A DNA stretch of 64,000 nt, taken from contig NZ_JAKNYM010000001.1 of the NCBI RefSeq assembly GCF_022865105.1, forward strand, positions 372,001-436,000. The letters run 5' to 3'. The translations under genes and the position numbers were made by a program. This stretch comes from Sphingomicrobium astaxanthinifaciens. GTDB taxonomy: Bacteria; Pseudomonadota; Alphaproteobacteria; Sphingomonadales; Sphingomonadaceae. The notes beneath the pieces are model-generated. The model searched no databases, was not told the origin of the DNA, and saw only the letters and a program-made list of their open reading frames with translations. Of the stretch, positions 22,882 to 32,010 are shown in pieces (position 1 is the first letter of the stretch; every line of letters begins with the position of its first letter).

Positions 22882-25146
22882 TCAGCCCGCTGCCTCGTCC
22901 TCCTTGCGCACCGGCGGCACGAAGCGATTGCTCTGCGGGAAGCCCTGCGGCGCCATCCGCCCGGCGGCGCCGCGCGCCACCTTCCACGGGGTCATGTCGG
23001 GCTCGGTGCGGTTGCGCGTGCCCCCGCCCATCGCCCAGCTCAGCCCGTCGGCGAGGCGCAGGCCGATCGCATCGCCCAGCCCGCCGTCGCGATAACGCTG
23101 GAGCTGGACCCCCGCCCCGCGCGCCAGTTCGGGCAGCTCCTCGAGGCTGAAGACGAGCAGCTTGCGGTTCTCGCCCACCACCGCGACCGCATCGTCCTCG
23201 GGGGCGAGCGGCTTGAGCAGGCGCACCTTCGCGCCCTTGCGTAGGTTCACGAGCTGCTTGCCCTTGCGCGTCTCGGTCGAGAGGTTCTCGCCCAGCGCCA
23301 CGAACCCGCGCCCGTCGGAGGCCGCGACGAGGTAGCGCGCCTTGGGGTCGAGCGGCAGCGCGGTGACGATCTCCCCCTCGCCCTCGAGGTCGATCATCAG
23401 CTTGAGCGGCTCGCCGAACCCGCGCCCGCCGGGCAGCTTGTCGGCGCCCACGGTGAAGATCCGCCCGTTCTCCGCCACCACGAGGATGCGGTCGGTCGTC
23501 TGCGCGTGGAAGGCATGATCCGCCTCGTCGCCCTCGCGGAACTTCATGTCGGGCACGGTGGAAAGGTCGACATGCCCCTTCATCGCCCGGATCCAGCCCT
23601 TCTTCGACAGGATCACCGTCACCGGCTCCTTGTCGATCATCTGGGTCCAGTCGACATCGGCGGTCACCGCCGCGGGGCGCACCGCCGTCCGGCGCGGATC
23701 GTCCTTATACTCCTTCTTCAAGGCGCGCAGCGCGTCCTTGAGCGCCTTCTCCTGCTCGCCATTTTCGTTGGCCAGCAGCGCCTCGAGCTCCGACTTCTCG
23801 GCGAGCAGGCTCTCCTCCTCGCCCTTGAGCTCCATCTCCTCGAGCTTCCTCAACGAGCGCAGCCGCATGTTGAGGATCGCCTCGGCCTGCCGGTCGGTCA
23901 GCTCGAACTCGGCCATCATCACCGCCTTGGGCTCGTCCTCGGTGCGGATGATCTCGATCACCCGGTCGAGGTTGAGGAAGGCGATGAGGTAGCCGCGCAC
24001 CAGCTCGAGCCGATCGTCGATCTTGCCGATCCGCCACTGCGCGCGGTTGCGCATCACGTCATATTGGAAGTCGATCCAGCTCAAAAGCGCCTCGCGCAGG
24101 CTCATCACCCCCGGCGTGCGCCCATGCTCGAGCACGTTCAAATTGAGGCTGAACCGGCTCTCGAGGTCCGACAGCTTGTACAGGCTCTCCTCGAGCAGCG
24201 CCGCGTCGACCGTGCGGCTGCGCGGCTCGAGCACGATGCGGATATCCTCCGCGCTCTCGTCGCGCACGTCGGCGAGGATCGGCAGCTTCTTGTCCCCGAT
24301 CAGCCCCGCGATCTGCTCGATCAGCTTGCCCTTCGCCACCCCATAGGGGATTTCAGTGACGACCAGCTGCCACGCCCCGCCCTTCAAATCCTCGCGTGTC
24401 ACCTTCGCCCGGATACGGAAGCTCCCCCGCCCCGTCACATAGGCCTTGAGGATCACCCCCTCGTCGTCGACCAGCACCCCGCCGGTAGGAAAATCGGGCC
24501 CCTTGACGTACTTCATCAAGGTCTCGTCGCGCGCATCGCGCGTGCCGACCAGGTGCACCGCCGCGTCGCACAGCTCGCCGACATTATGCGGCGGGATCGA
24601 GGTCGCCATCCCCACCGCGATCCCCGCCGCGCCATTGGCGAGCAAATTGGGGAACAGCCCCGGGAACACCTCGGGCTCGTCCTCCTCGCCATTGTAGGTC
24701 GAGCGGAAGGGCACCGTGCCCTCGTCGATCCCCGCCATCAGCCGGATCGCGGTCCGGGTCAGCCGCGCCTCGGTATAGCGGTAGGCGGCGGCATTATCGC
24801 CGTCGATATTGCCGAAATTCCCCTGCCCCTCGACCAGCGGGTAGCGCAGCGAAAAGTCCTGCGCCAAGCGCACCATCGCGTCATAGACCGACGCATCGCC
24901 ATGCGGGTGATATTTACCGATGACATCGCCCACCACGCGCGCCGACTTCTTGTAGGCGCCGGTGGGATCGAGCTTGAGCTTGCGCATCGCCCACAGGAGA
25001 CGGCGGTGCACGGGTTTGAGCCCGTCGCGCACATCGGGCAGCGAGCGCGCGGTGATGGTCGAGAGCGCGTAGACGAGATAGCGTTCGGAGAGGGCGCTCG
25101 AAAAGGGTTCGTCGATGATCTGGTCGGGGACGGATTCGGTGGTCAT
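22882..25146 (-). CDS. parC: DNA topoisomerase IV subunit A
   Basis: A 754-residue protein of ParC length that cuts and passes DNA duplexes with ParE to unlink replicated chromosomes. The catalytic Tyr is Tyr124 in YRYTEARL. The quinolone-interacting region reads YHPHGDASVYDAM, so the residue matching E. coli ParC Ser80 is Ala85. A coiled tower region (LRSLRKLEEMELKGEEESLL) and a short C-terminal beta-pinwheel follow. The GyrA-box (QRRGGKG) is missing; the nearest run is TRKGKQLVNLRKGAK, which supports ParC over GyrA. It is transcribed alone, opposite to its right-hand intergenic region. Confidence 0.93.
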   Translation of the reverse strand: MTTESVPDQIIDEPFSSALSERYLVYALSTITARSLPDVRDGLKPVHRRLLWAMRKLKLDPTGAYKKSARVVGDVIGKYHPHGDASVYDAMVRLAQDFSLRYPLVEGQGNFGNIDGDNAAAYRYTEARLTRTAIRLMAGIDEGTVPFRSTYNGEEDEPEVFPGLFPNLLANGAAGIAVGMATSIPPHNVGELCDAAVHLVGTRDARDETLMKYVKGPDFPTGGVLVDDEGVILKAYVTGRGSFRIRAKVTREDLKGGAWQLVVTEIPYGVAKGKLIEQIAGLIGDKKLPILADVRDESAEDIRIVLEPRSRTVDAALLEESLYKLSDLESRFSLNLNVLEHGRTPGVMSLREALLSWIDFQYDVMRNRAQWRIGKIDDRLELVRGYLIAFLNLDRVIEIIRTEDEPKAVMMAEFELTDRQAEAILNMRLRSLRKLEEMELKGEEESLLAEKSELEALLANENGEQEKALKDALRALKKEYKDDPRRTAVRPAAVTADVDWTQMIDKEPVTVILSKKGWIRAMKGHVDLSTVPDMKFREGDEADHAFHAQTTDRILVVAENGRIFTVGADKLPGGRGFGEPLKLMIDLEGEGEIVTALPLDPKARYLVAASDGRGFVALGENLSTETRKGKQLVNLRKGAKVRLLKPLAPEDDAVAVVGENRKLLVFSLEELPELARGAGVQLQRYRDGGLGDAIGLRLADGLSWAMGGGTRNRTEPDMTPWKVARGAAGRMAPQGFPQSNRFVPPVRKEDEAAG

Positions 25147-25374
25147 GGCGCGAAGCTTAGGTTGGGTGCCCTATGGGTGTCGATGGGGTTTGCGGCCATC
25201 CTGAAACTTTGAACCGTATCGGCGGCCTGACCCCGTCGGTCCTGCCGCGCAGCCGCGCGCAGGCCGTCCGTGGCGCGGGCAAAGCCGTCGCCCGTCCCCC
25301 GGACGGGCTTTGGGCTTGCCTCGACGCTGCTCCGGCGACCCTGCGGGTCGGCGTCGCTGCGCTCGGCGCCGCGC

Positions 25375-25875
25375 CTACTCCAACCCGCTCAATTTCCACC
25401 CCAGCCCGCTGCGCGTGAGGACATAAGCGGGGGCGTCCGCGCCCTTATCCTCGCCGCTGGCGCGGACTTCGACGCGGTCGAGGCTGCGGTAGGTGATGGC
25501 GGGCAGCCCCTCGGCCTTGAGCGCGGGGAGCGGGATGCCGAGCTTTTGCGCCTGCTCCACGCTCGAGAACGCCATCGCCAGCGCGCGCGGGGTGACCAGC
25601 CGCTCGGCCGCCTCGCGCGCCGAGCGTTCGATCATCACCCCCGCGATTCGGTCGAGCTCGGCATTGCCGCTCGACCGGCCCGCGACGATGTCGTCGGCGA
25701 TATCCCCCGCGATGTCGGCGCGCAGCGCCTCCCAGTCGACATATTCGCCGAGCGCCTCGACCTCCCCCGCCCGCGCCGCGTCGCGCATCTGCTTCAAGGT
25801 CCACCAGGGCGAGGCGAAATACCAGGCAAGGACGATGCCGACGACGAGCGCGATGAGCAGGAGGAGCCGTTTCAT
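25375..25875 (-). CDS. DUF2939-family protein
   Basis: A 166-residue protein with an N-terminal membrane anchor or signal (MKRLLLLIALVVGIVLAWYF) followed by the typical SPWWTLKQMRDAARAGEVEALGEYVDW block of DUF2939 proteins, of unknown function. The rest is probably periplasmic. The frame is open far upstream, but that part is Arg/Gly-rich noise; the ATG at 25875 is where family similarity begins. The downstream 228 bases to parC hold no gene I can support, only a 7-bp CCCGTCC/GGACGGG hairpin near 25291-25310. Confidence 0.83.
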   Translation of the reverse strand: MKRLLLLIALVVGIVLAWYFASPWWTLKQMRDAARAGEVEALGEYVDWEALRADIAGDIADDIVAGRSSGNAELDRIAGVMIERSAREAAERLVTPRALAMAFSSVEQAQKLGIPLPALKAEGLPAITYRSLDRVEVRASGEDKGADAPAYVLTRSGLGWKLSGLE

Positions 25876-26189
25876 GCCGCCCCTTCTGGCCCATCGGCGC
25901 CCCGCGCGCCACCCTGTCCTACAGCCCCGCCGCCCGTTACGATGCGCCCCGCCGCATGCCCCGTGCCCTGCCCGCCTCCTGCCGCCCCGCGCCGTTCCCG
26001 CGCCCGCGCCGCGCGCCCCCGGGCGGGGGCGGCCCGCGCCGCGAAGTTCCCGAAGTGGACAAAGTGGACAATACCCCCCCTCTTTCATCCCGACAGGAGA
26101 CGCGTCCCCACGCTCCTGCCCCAAACCCCGATTGCCCCGTCCCGCCCAACCTCCTATAGGCCGATTTCAACCAGTTGAGGCGGGGAAGC
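25876..26189. other. Intergenic region between DUF2939 and purC
   Basis: A 314-base divergent intergenic region without a supported gene. It should carry promoters for both the DUF2939 gene (minus) and purC (plus). The only striking element is the 9-base tandem repeat at 26053-26070. The rest is GC-rich with long C and G runs, and I see no convincing -35/-10 pair. Confidence 0.7.
26053..26070. repeat. Tandem AAGTGGACA direct repeat
   Basis: Two exact, adjacent 9-base copies (AAGTGGACA at 26053-26061 and 26062-26070) lie about 120 bases before purC, in the divergent DUF2939/purC region. On the minus strand this reads TGTCCACTTTGTCCACTT. It may be a regulator site with one-helical-turn-like spacing or a dispersed genomic element. 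Confidence 0.6.
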
Positions 26190-26981
26190 ATGGCACGGCG
26201 CAGGCAGATCTACGAAGGCAAGGCGAAGATCCTCTACGAGGGTCCCGAACCGGGCACGATCATCCAGTATTTCAAGGATGACGCCACCGCCTTCAACGCC
26301 GAAAAGAAGGGGCAGATCGCGGGCAAGGGGGTGCTCAACAACCGCATCTCGGAGAAGATCTTCACCTCGCTCCACACCATCGGCGTGCCGACCCATTTCA
26401 TCCGCCGGTTGAACATGCGCGAACAGCTCGTCCGCCAGGTCGAGATCGTCCCCATCGAGGTCGTCGTCCGCAACGTCGCGGCGGGCAGCATGACCAAGCG
26501 CCTCGGCATCGAGGAAGGCACCCAGCTGCCGCGCACCGTGATCGAATATTATTACAAGGACGATAAGCTCGGCGATCCCATGGTCACCGAGGAGCATATC
26601 GCCTGCTTCGGCTGGGCCAGCCAAGAAGAGATGAACGACATCGCCGACATGGCGATCCGCGTGAACGATTATATGTGCGGGCTGTTCGCGGGCATCGGCA
26701 TCCGCCTCGTCGACTTCAAGCTGGAGTTCGGCCGGATCTGGGAAAACGACTACAGCCGCATCATCCTCGCCGACGAGATCAGCCCCGACAGCTGCCGGCT
26801 GTGGGACGTCAAGTCGAACAAGAAGCTCGACAAGGACCGCTTCCGCCAGGACCTCGGCGAGGAAGCCGAGGCCTACCAGGAAGTCGCCCGCCGCCTCGGG
26901 CTGCTCCAGCGCGAGGATGGCGAGGAGAGCGCGGTGCTCGATTTCGACAGCGCCAAGAAGAAGCGCGAAGCCCGGGACTAG
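26190..26981 (+). CDS. purC: Phosphoribosylaminoimidazole-succinocarboxamide synthase
   Basis: A 263-residue SAICAR synthetase, which joins aspartate to CAIR with ATP in purine synthesis. Family landmarks are [11 protein letters not shown] at the N-terminus, [14 protein letters not shown], the ribose/phosphate-binding [15 protein letters not shown], and VDFKLEFGR followed by [15 protein letters not shown]. The ATG at 26190 has a GGGGAAG site before it; the earlier in-frame TTG is less likely. priA starts five bases after its stop, with which it probably shares a transcript. Confidence 0.95.
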   Translation: MARRRQIYEGKAKILYEGPEPGTIIQYFKDDATAFNAEKKGQIAGKGVLNNRISEKIFTSLHTIGVPTHFIRRLNMREQLVRQVEIVPIEVVVRNVAAGSMTKRLGIEEGTQLPRTVIEYYYKDDKLGDPMVTEEHIACFGWASQEEMNDIADMAIRVNDYMCGLFAGIGIRLVDFKLEFGRIWENDYSRIILADEISPDSCRLWDVKSNKKLDKDRFRQDLGEEAEAYQEVARRLGLLQREDGEESAVLDFDSAKKKREARD

Positions 26982-26985
26982 CGGG

Positions 26986-29145
26986 GTGGAGCGCGTTCGC
27001 GTCGTCACGCTGAACGCCGCACTGGGGCCGCTCGACTACCGGCTGCCCGACGGCGTTGCGGCACCGCCCGGTACGCTGGTCACGGTGCCGCTGGGCCCCC
27101 GCCAGCTGACCGGCGTCGTCTGGGAAGCCGAGCGGCTGCCGACCGAGGAAGTCGGCGACAATCGCCTGCGCCCCCTCCTCGGGGTGATCGACGTGCCCCC
27201 GCTGTCGGCCGCGCTGCGCCGCCTCGCCGAATGGACCGCCACCTACTACTGCTCGCCGCCCGCCGCCGTGCTGCGGATGATGCTGCCGAGCGCCGCCTTC
27301 GCCAGCCCCCGCCAGCTCATCGAATATCGCCTCACCGGCCTCGTCCCGCCGCGCCTCACCGCGACCCGTGAAAAGGCGCTGCGCGAGCTCGAGGGGCGGC
27401 AGGGCAGCGTTCGCGAGCTGAGCCAGCAGGCCGGCGTGTCCGACGCGGTGATCCGCGGGCTGGTGAAGGCGGGTGCCCTGGAAGCCGTCGAGGTCGACGC
27501 CGACGCCCCCTTCCCTCAGCCCGACCCCGATTTCGCACCGGTCGAACTGCGCGCGGAGCAAGCTAAGGCGGCAGCAAAATTGCGCGGCGCGATCGGCGGC
27601 GGCTTTGCCCCCATCCTGCTCGACGGCATCACCGGCTCGGGCAAGACCGAGGTCTATTTCGAGGCGCTCGCCGAGGCGCTGCGCCACGGCGGGCAGGTGC
27701 TCGTGCTGCTGCCCGAGATCGCGCTGACCGAGCCCTTCCTCAAGCGGTTCGAACGCCGCTTCGGCACGGCGCCCATTGCGTGGCACTCGGACCTGCGCGG
27801 ATCGGAACGACGGCGCGCGTGGCGCGGCATCGCCGAGGGCACGGCGAAGGTCGTAGTGGGGGCGCGCTCGTCGCTCTTCCTCCCGTATCGCGACCTGAAG
27901 CTCATCATCGTCGACGAGGCGCACGAGACCAGCTTCAAGCAGGAAGAGGGCGTGCAATATCATGCCCGCGACGTGGCGGTGATGCGCGGCCAGTTCGAGG
28001 GCTTCCCCATCATCCTCGCCAGCGCCACCCCCGCGATCGAGACCCGGCACATGGTCGAGGTGGGGCGCTATGAGGAGGTGCGGCTCGAGGAGCGCCACGC
28101 CAGCGCAACGCTGCCGACGATCGAGGCGATCGACCTGACGCAGGACCCGCCGCTCAGGGGCAAGTGGCTCGCGCCCCGGCTGGTGCGCGAACTCGAGGCC
28201 AACCTCGACGCGGGCGAACAGAGCCTGCTGTTCCTCAACCGCCGCGGCTTCGCGCCGCTGACCTTGTGCCGCAACTGCGGGCACCGCTTCCAGTGCCCCA
28301 ATTGCACCGCGTGGATGGTCGAGCACCGGCTGATGGCGCGGCTCGCCTGCCACCATTGCGGCCATGTCATGCCCCCGCCCGCCGCCTGTCCCGAGTGCGG
28401 CGAGGAGGATTGCCTCGTCGCCTGCGGCCCCGGGGTCGAGCGGATCGCCGACGAGGTCGGCGCGCTGTTCCCCGAGGCGCGCACCGCGGTGGTCACTTCC
28501 GACACCATCTGGTCGCCGGCGCGCGCCGCCGAGTTCGTGCAAGCAATGGAGGCGGGCGAGATCGACATCGTGGTGGGCACCCAGCTCGTCACCAAGGGCT
28601 ATCACTTTCCCAACCTCACGCTGGTCGGGGTGGTCGATGCCGACCTCGGGCTGCAGGGCGGCGACCTGCGCGCCGCCGAACGCACCTTCCAGCAGGTCAG
28701 CCAGGTCGCGGGGCGCGCCGGGCGCGGCGACAAGCCGGGGCGCGTGTTCATCCAGACCCACGAGCCCGACCACCCGGTGATGGAAGCGCTGGTCGCGGGG
28801 GACGGCCCGGCCTTCGTCGCCGCCGAGACCGAGGCGCGCCGCGCCGCCGCCATGCCCCCCTTCGGCCGCCTCGCCGCGATCATCGTCTCGAGCGAGGACG
28901 AGGAGGCCGCCAAGCTGATCGCGCAGAAGCTCGGGCGCGCGCGGCCCGAAATGGAAGGGGTGGCGGTCTACGGCCCCGCCCCCGCCCCGCTCGCCATGCT
29001 GCGCGGGCGCCACCGCCAGCGGCTGCTCGTCCATGCCGAGCGCCGCGTCCACGTGCAGGCGGCGATCCGCGACTGGCTCGCCAAGGTCGACTGGCCGCAA
29101 AAAGTGCGCGTGGCGGTCGACGTCGACCCCTATTCCTTCGTCTAG
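26986..29145 (+). CDS. priA: Primosomal protein N' (replication restart helicase)
   Basis: A 719-residue PriA helicase that rebuilds replication forks. The N-terminal 3'-DNA-binding region begins VERVRVVTLNAALGPLDYRL. Walker A is GITGSGKTEVYF (near residue 215) and the DEAH box is VDEAHETSFKQEEG (near 309). The zinc-binding insertion has eight Cys as CRNC, CPNC, CHHC and CPEC. The helicase C-terminal block GTQLVTKGYHFPNLTLV is present. The start is a GTG at 26986, five bases after purC; there is no in-frame ATG nearby that keeps the N-terminal domain. Confidence 0.93.
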   Translation: MERVRVVTLNAALGPLDYRLPDGVAAPPGTLVTVPLGPRQLTGVVWEAERLPTEEVGDNRLRPLLGVIDVPPLSAALRRLAEWTATYYCSPPAAVLRMMLPSAAFASPRQLIEYRLTGLVPPRLTATREKALRELEGRQGSVRELSQQAGVSDAVIRGLVKAGALEAVEVDADAPFPQPDPDFAPVELRAEQAKAAAKLRGAIGGGFAPILLDGITGSGKTEVYFEALAEALRHGGQVLVLLPEIALTEPFLKRFERRFGTAPIAWHSDLRGSERRRAWRGIAEGTAKVVVGARSSLFLPYRDLKLIIVDEAHETSFKQEEGVQYHARDVAVMRGQFEGFPIILASATPAIETRHMVEVGRYEEVRLEERHASATLPTIEAIDLTQDPPLRGKWLAPRLVRELEANLDAGEQSLLFLNRRGFAPLTLCRNCGHRFQCPNCTAWMVEHRLMARLACHHCGHVMPPPAACPECGEEDCLVACGPGVERIADEVGALFPEARTAVVTSDTIWSPARAAEFVQAMEAGEIDIVVGTQLVTKGYHFPNLTLVGVVDADLGLQGGDLRAAERTFQQVSQVAGRAGRGDKPGRVFIQTHEPDHPVMEALVAGDGPAFVAAETEARRAAAMPPFGRLAAIIVSSEDEEAAKLIAQKLGRARPEMEGVAVYGPAPAPLAMLRGRHRQRLLVHAERRVHVQAAIRDWLAKVDWPQKVRVAVDVDPYSFV

Positions 29146-29184
29146 GGGCCGGAACCGTGGGCGTGACCCAGCCGCTGGGGCGCC

Positions 29185-30735
29185 ATGGCCAAGACCCTCG
29201 TCCCCGTCCTCGGCGACCAGCTGAGCCACGACCTCGCCAGCCTGCCCGACGATGACCCGTCGGGCTGCGTCGTGCTGATGATGGAGGTGTGGGACGAGGC
29301 GACCTACGTCAAACACCACCCGCAGAAGATCGCGCTGCTCTTCTCGGCGATGCGACATTTCGCCGCCGAGCTCGAGGAGAAGGGGTTCAGCGTCGATTAT
29401 GTGCAGCTCGACGACGAGGGCAACACGGGCAGCTTCACCGGCGAGGTCGAGCGCGCGCTGGCGCGGCACGACGTCGACGCGATCCGCATCGTCGAGGCGG
29501 GCGAGCGGCGGGTGATGGACGCGATCGCGGGCTGGGAGCATCGCTTCGCCCTGCCGGTCACCATCCTGCCCGACACGCGATTCATCTGTTCGATCGACGA
29601 ATTCTGCGCCTGGGCGCAGGGGCGCAGCGGCCTCAGGATGGAGAATTTCTATCGCGAGATGCGCCGCAAGACCGGGCTGCTGATGGACGGCGAGGAGCCG
29701 GTCGAGGGGCGCTGGAACTTCGACAAGGAGAACCGCGACAGCGCCGATCCCGACACCGACTTTCCCGAGCGCCCGACCTACGAACCCGACGCCATCACCA
29801 AGGAAGTGCTCGACCTCGTCACCGAGCGGTTCGGCGACCATTTCGGCGACCTCGACCAATTTGCCTGGCCGGTGACGGCCAAGGAAGCGCAGCAAGCGCT
29901 CGACGATTTCATCGACAAGCGGCTGCCCGGCTTCGGCGCCACGCAGGACGCGATGCTGACGGGGGAGGATTTCATGAACCATGCGCTCCTCTCGACCAGC
30001 ATCAACTGCGGGCTGCTCGACCCGCTCGCGGTCTGCCGGCGCGCCGAACAGGCCTATCGCGACGGCGCCGCACCGATCGCGGCGGTCGAGGGCTTCATTC
30101 GCCAGATCCTCGGCTGGCGCGAATATATCCGCGGCATCTACTGGTGGGAGGATCGCGACTATGGCGCGGCAAACTTCTTCGGCAACCGCCGCTACCTGCC
30201 CGACTTCTACTGGACCGGCGAGACCGACATGCACTGCATCGCCGAAGCGGTGCGCACCACGCGCGAGCACGCCTATGCGCATCATATCCAGCGGCTGATG
30301 GTGCTCGGCAATTTCGCGCTGATCGCGGGGATCGACCCGCGCCAGGTGCAGGACTGGTACCTGGTCGTCTATGCCGACGCCTATGAGTGGGTCGAACAGC
30401 CCAATGTGGTGGGGATGGCGCTCTACGCCGACGGCGGCGACATGGCCTCCAAGCCCTATTGCGCGAGCGGCAACTACATCCACAAGATGTCCGACTATTG
30501 CGGCCGATGCCGCTACAAGGTGAGCCAGAAGACGGGTGAGGACGCCTGCCCGTTCAACGCGCTCTACTGGGATTTTCTCGACCGCAACCGCGACAAGCTC
30601 GAGGGCAACCACCGGATCGGGCGGATCTATGCGACCTGGGACCGGATGAGCGAGGAGCGCCGGAACGAATATCGCGACAGCGCGAAGGCGTTCCTCGAGA
30701 CGCTGACCCCCGCCGACGAGGGCTGGGCGCGCTAG
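29185..30735 (+). CDS. FeS-containing cryptochrome/photolyase, prokaryotic (6-4) photolyase type
   Basis: A 516-residue flavoprotein of the FeS-BCP family (Agrobacterium PhrB type), which repairs UV (6-4) photoproducts with light. The four cysteines that hold the [4Fe-4S] cluster are at 351, 439, 442 and 455; PhrB has 350, 438, 441 and 454, the same spacing. The paired His of the active site (AYAHHIQRLMVLGNFAL, His366/His367) is also present. A DMRL-type antenna and FAD are expected from the family. Its TAG shares CTAG with the stop of the convergent sulfotransferase gene. Confidence 0.93.
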   Translation: MAKTLVPVLGDQLSHDLASLPDDDPSGCVVLMMEVWDEATYVKHHPQKIALLFSAMRHFAAELEEKGFSVDYVQLDDEGNTGSFTGEVERALARHDVDAIRIVEAGERRVMDAIAGWEHRFALPVTILPDTRFICSIDEFCAWAQGRSGLRMENFYREMRRKTGLLMDGEEPVEGRWNFDKENRDSADPDTDFPERPTYEPDAITKEVLDLVTERFGDHFGDLDQFAWPVTAKEAQQALDDFIDKRLPGFGATQDAMLTGEDFMNHALLSTSINCGLLDPLAVCRRAEQAYRDGAAPIAAVEGFIRQILGWREYIRGIYWWEDRDYGAANFFGNRRYLPDFYWTGETDMHCIAEAVRTTREHAYAHHIQRLMVLGNFALIAGIDPRQVQDWYLVVYADAYEWVEQPNVVGMALYADGGDMASKPYCASGNYIHKMSDYCGRCRYKVSQKTGEDACPFNALYWDFLDRNRDKLEGNHRIGRIYATWDRMSEERRNEYRDSAKAFLETLTPADEGWAR

Positions 30736-31961
30736 CCGATGGCGGCGCGCACGGCGGCCTGCGACAGGCCGAAGTCTTCGAGGTCGTACCGGTGCTTTCT
30801 GTGCGCCTTGCTCTTGCCGAGGAAAGCGGCCATCGCCGCTTCGACCTTGGGTTCGAGCGGGCGGCCGAGGAAGTCGTAGAGGCGGTGCATCTGCCCGCGC
30901 CAGTCGCGCCCGACCTCGTCGAAACAGATGTCGAGCGCCTCGAGCCCGGGGTGGCGGACGCGGAAATCATGGACTCGCTCGTACCGCAGCCTTGTCTTGC
31001 GCAGCCATTCGGCACCGATCGCGTGCGGATCGACGTGGCGCGACTGCACCCGCGCCTGCTGGTAGGCGAGGCTGGCGGAGGAGCCGACGACCTGCGCGAG
31101 GTCGCGGTGCAGGAACAGGAAGCGCGCGTCGGGGAAGGCCGCGTGGAGCGCGTCGAGGTCCTGCGTGAACTGGGGCGCCTTGAGCACCCACGGCTTGCCC
31201 GGCGGCTCGTCGCGCACGGTGGCGATGGTCTGGAGCGTCCTGCGAAACTCGGCATAGACGGGGGCGCGGTCGCAATTCTCGCAGTGGCGCGCGAACGCGC
31301 CGACCTGCCACTGACCCTCGAACTGCGCCCCGAAGATGCTCATCGCGTGAAAGCCGAATTCCTCCTCGGCCTGGAACGGGCCGGTCGGGTGGACCGCCGC
31401 GAGCAGCGGGTTCAAGGCGCGCAGGAAGAGCAGGTTGGCGGTGGCGGTGAGCGGCCGCGTCTCGAGCGGGCCGCCGGTCGGCACCGGGATCATCGTCTCG
31501 TAGGCGCGGGTGTGCGCGAACCCCGGGTCCTGCGCGAGGAGGCGGTGGAGCCGGGTGGTGCCCGAGCGCATCTGGCCGACGATGACCAGCGGGCGCGTCA
31601 CCGGGCGCGAGAGGATCGCGGGATCGCGCGCCCATTGCGCCTCGGCACGGATCCGGCAGCGCAGCTTGCGCACGATCTGGCCGAAGGCGATCGCGCGCCC
31701 GAGCGGCGACAGACGCGCCTCGCCCGCGAGGCTGCGGGTGAGGATCGCCAGCCGCTCCTCCCAGTCGCCGGGCGCGGGCGCCCTGCCCTCGGCCCGCGTC
31801 GCATGGTCGATCAGCGCGCCCGGCGCGAGGCTCGGCCGCGGGGTCACCCCCTGCCGCCACAGCGTGCACAGCAGCCGGTCGAGCCACCGCGCCGCCGCGA
31901 GGCTGTCACCCGCGCGCGCGGGACGGTCGGCGACGGCGACATCGGGGGCGAGCGTGGCCAT
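30732..31961 (-). CDS. Sulfotransferase family protein
   Basis: A 409-residue PAPS-dependent sulfotransferase-like protein. The 5'-phosphosulfate-binding loop is visible as VGQMRSGTTRLHRLL (near residue 127) and the 3'-phosphate motif as FLHRDLAQVVGSSASL. The middle region (FQAEEEFGFHAMSIFG) is typical of a bacterial branch often annotated on lipids or small alcohols. The acceptor cannot be predicted. It is convergent with the photolyase gene (4-base overlap of stops) and lies before the ogt-like gene on the same strand. Confidence 0.85.
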   Translation of the reverse strand: MATLAPDVAVADRPARAGDSLAAARWLDRLLCTLWRQGVTPRPSLAPGALIDHATRAEGRAPAPGDWEERLAILTRSLAGEARLSPLGRAIAFGQIVRKLRCRIRAEAQWARDPAILSRPVTRPLVIVGQMRSGTTRLHRLLAQDPGFAHTRAYETMIPVPTGGPLETRPLTATANLLFLRALNPLLAAVHPTGPFQAEEEFGFHAMSIFGAQFEGQWQVGAFARHCENCDRAPVYAEFRRTLQTIATVRDEPPGKPWVLKAPQFTQDLDALHAAFPDARFLFLHRDLAQVVGSSASLAYQQARVQSRHVDPHAIGAEWLRKTRLRYERVHDFRVRHPGLEALDICFDEVGRDWRGQMHRLYDFLGRPLEPKVEAAMAAFLGKSKAHRKHRYDLEDFGLSQAAVRAAIG

Positions 31962-32010
31962 GGGGCCGTCCTACCGCCGCCGCGGCCAAAGGCGAAGCCC
32001 TATCGCCACC

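Noticed and set aside
26809-30612. Open frame of 1267 codons on the minus strand across priA and the photolyase gene
   Set aside because: It is antisense to two complete, well-recognised genes. Its product is His/Asp/Arg/Gly-rich noise typical of high-GC antisense frames, with no domain.
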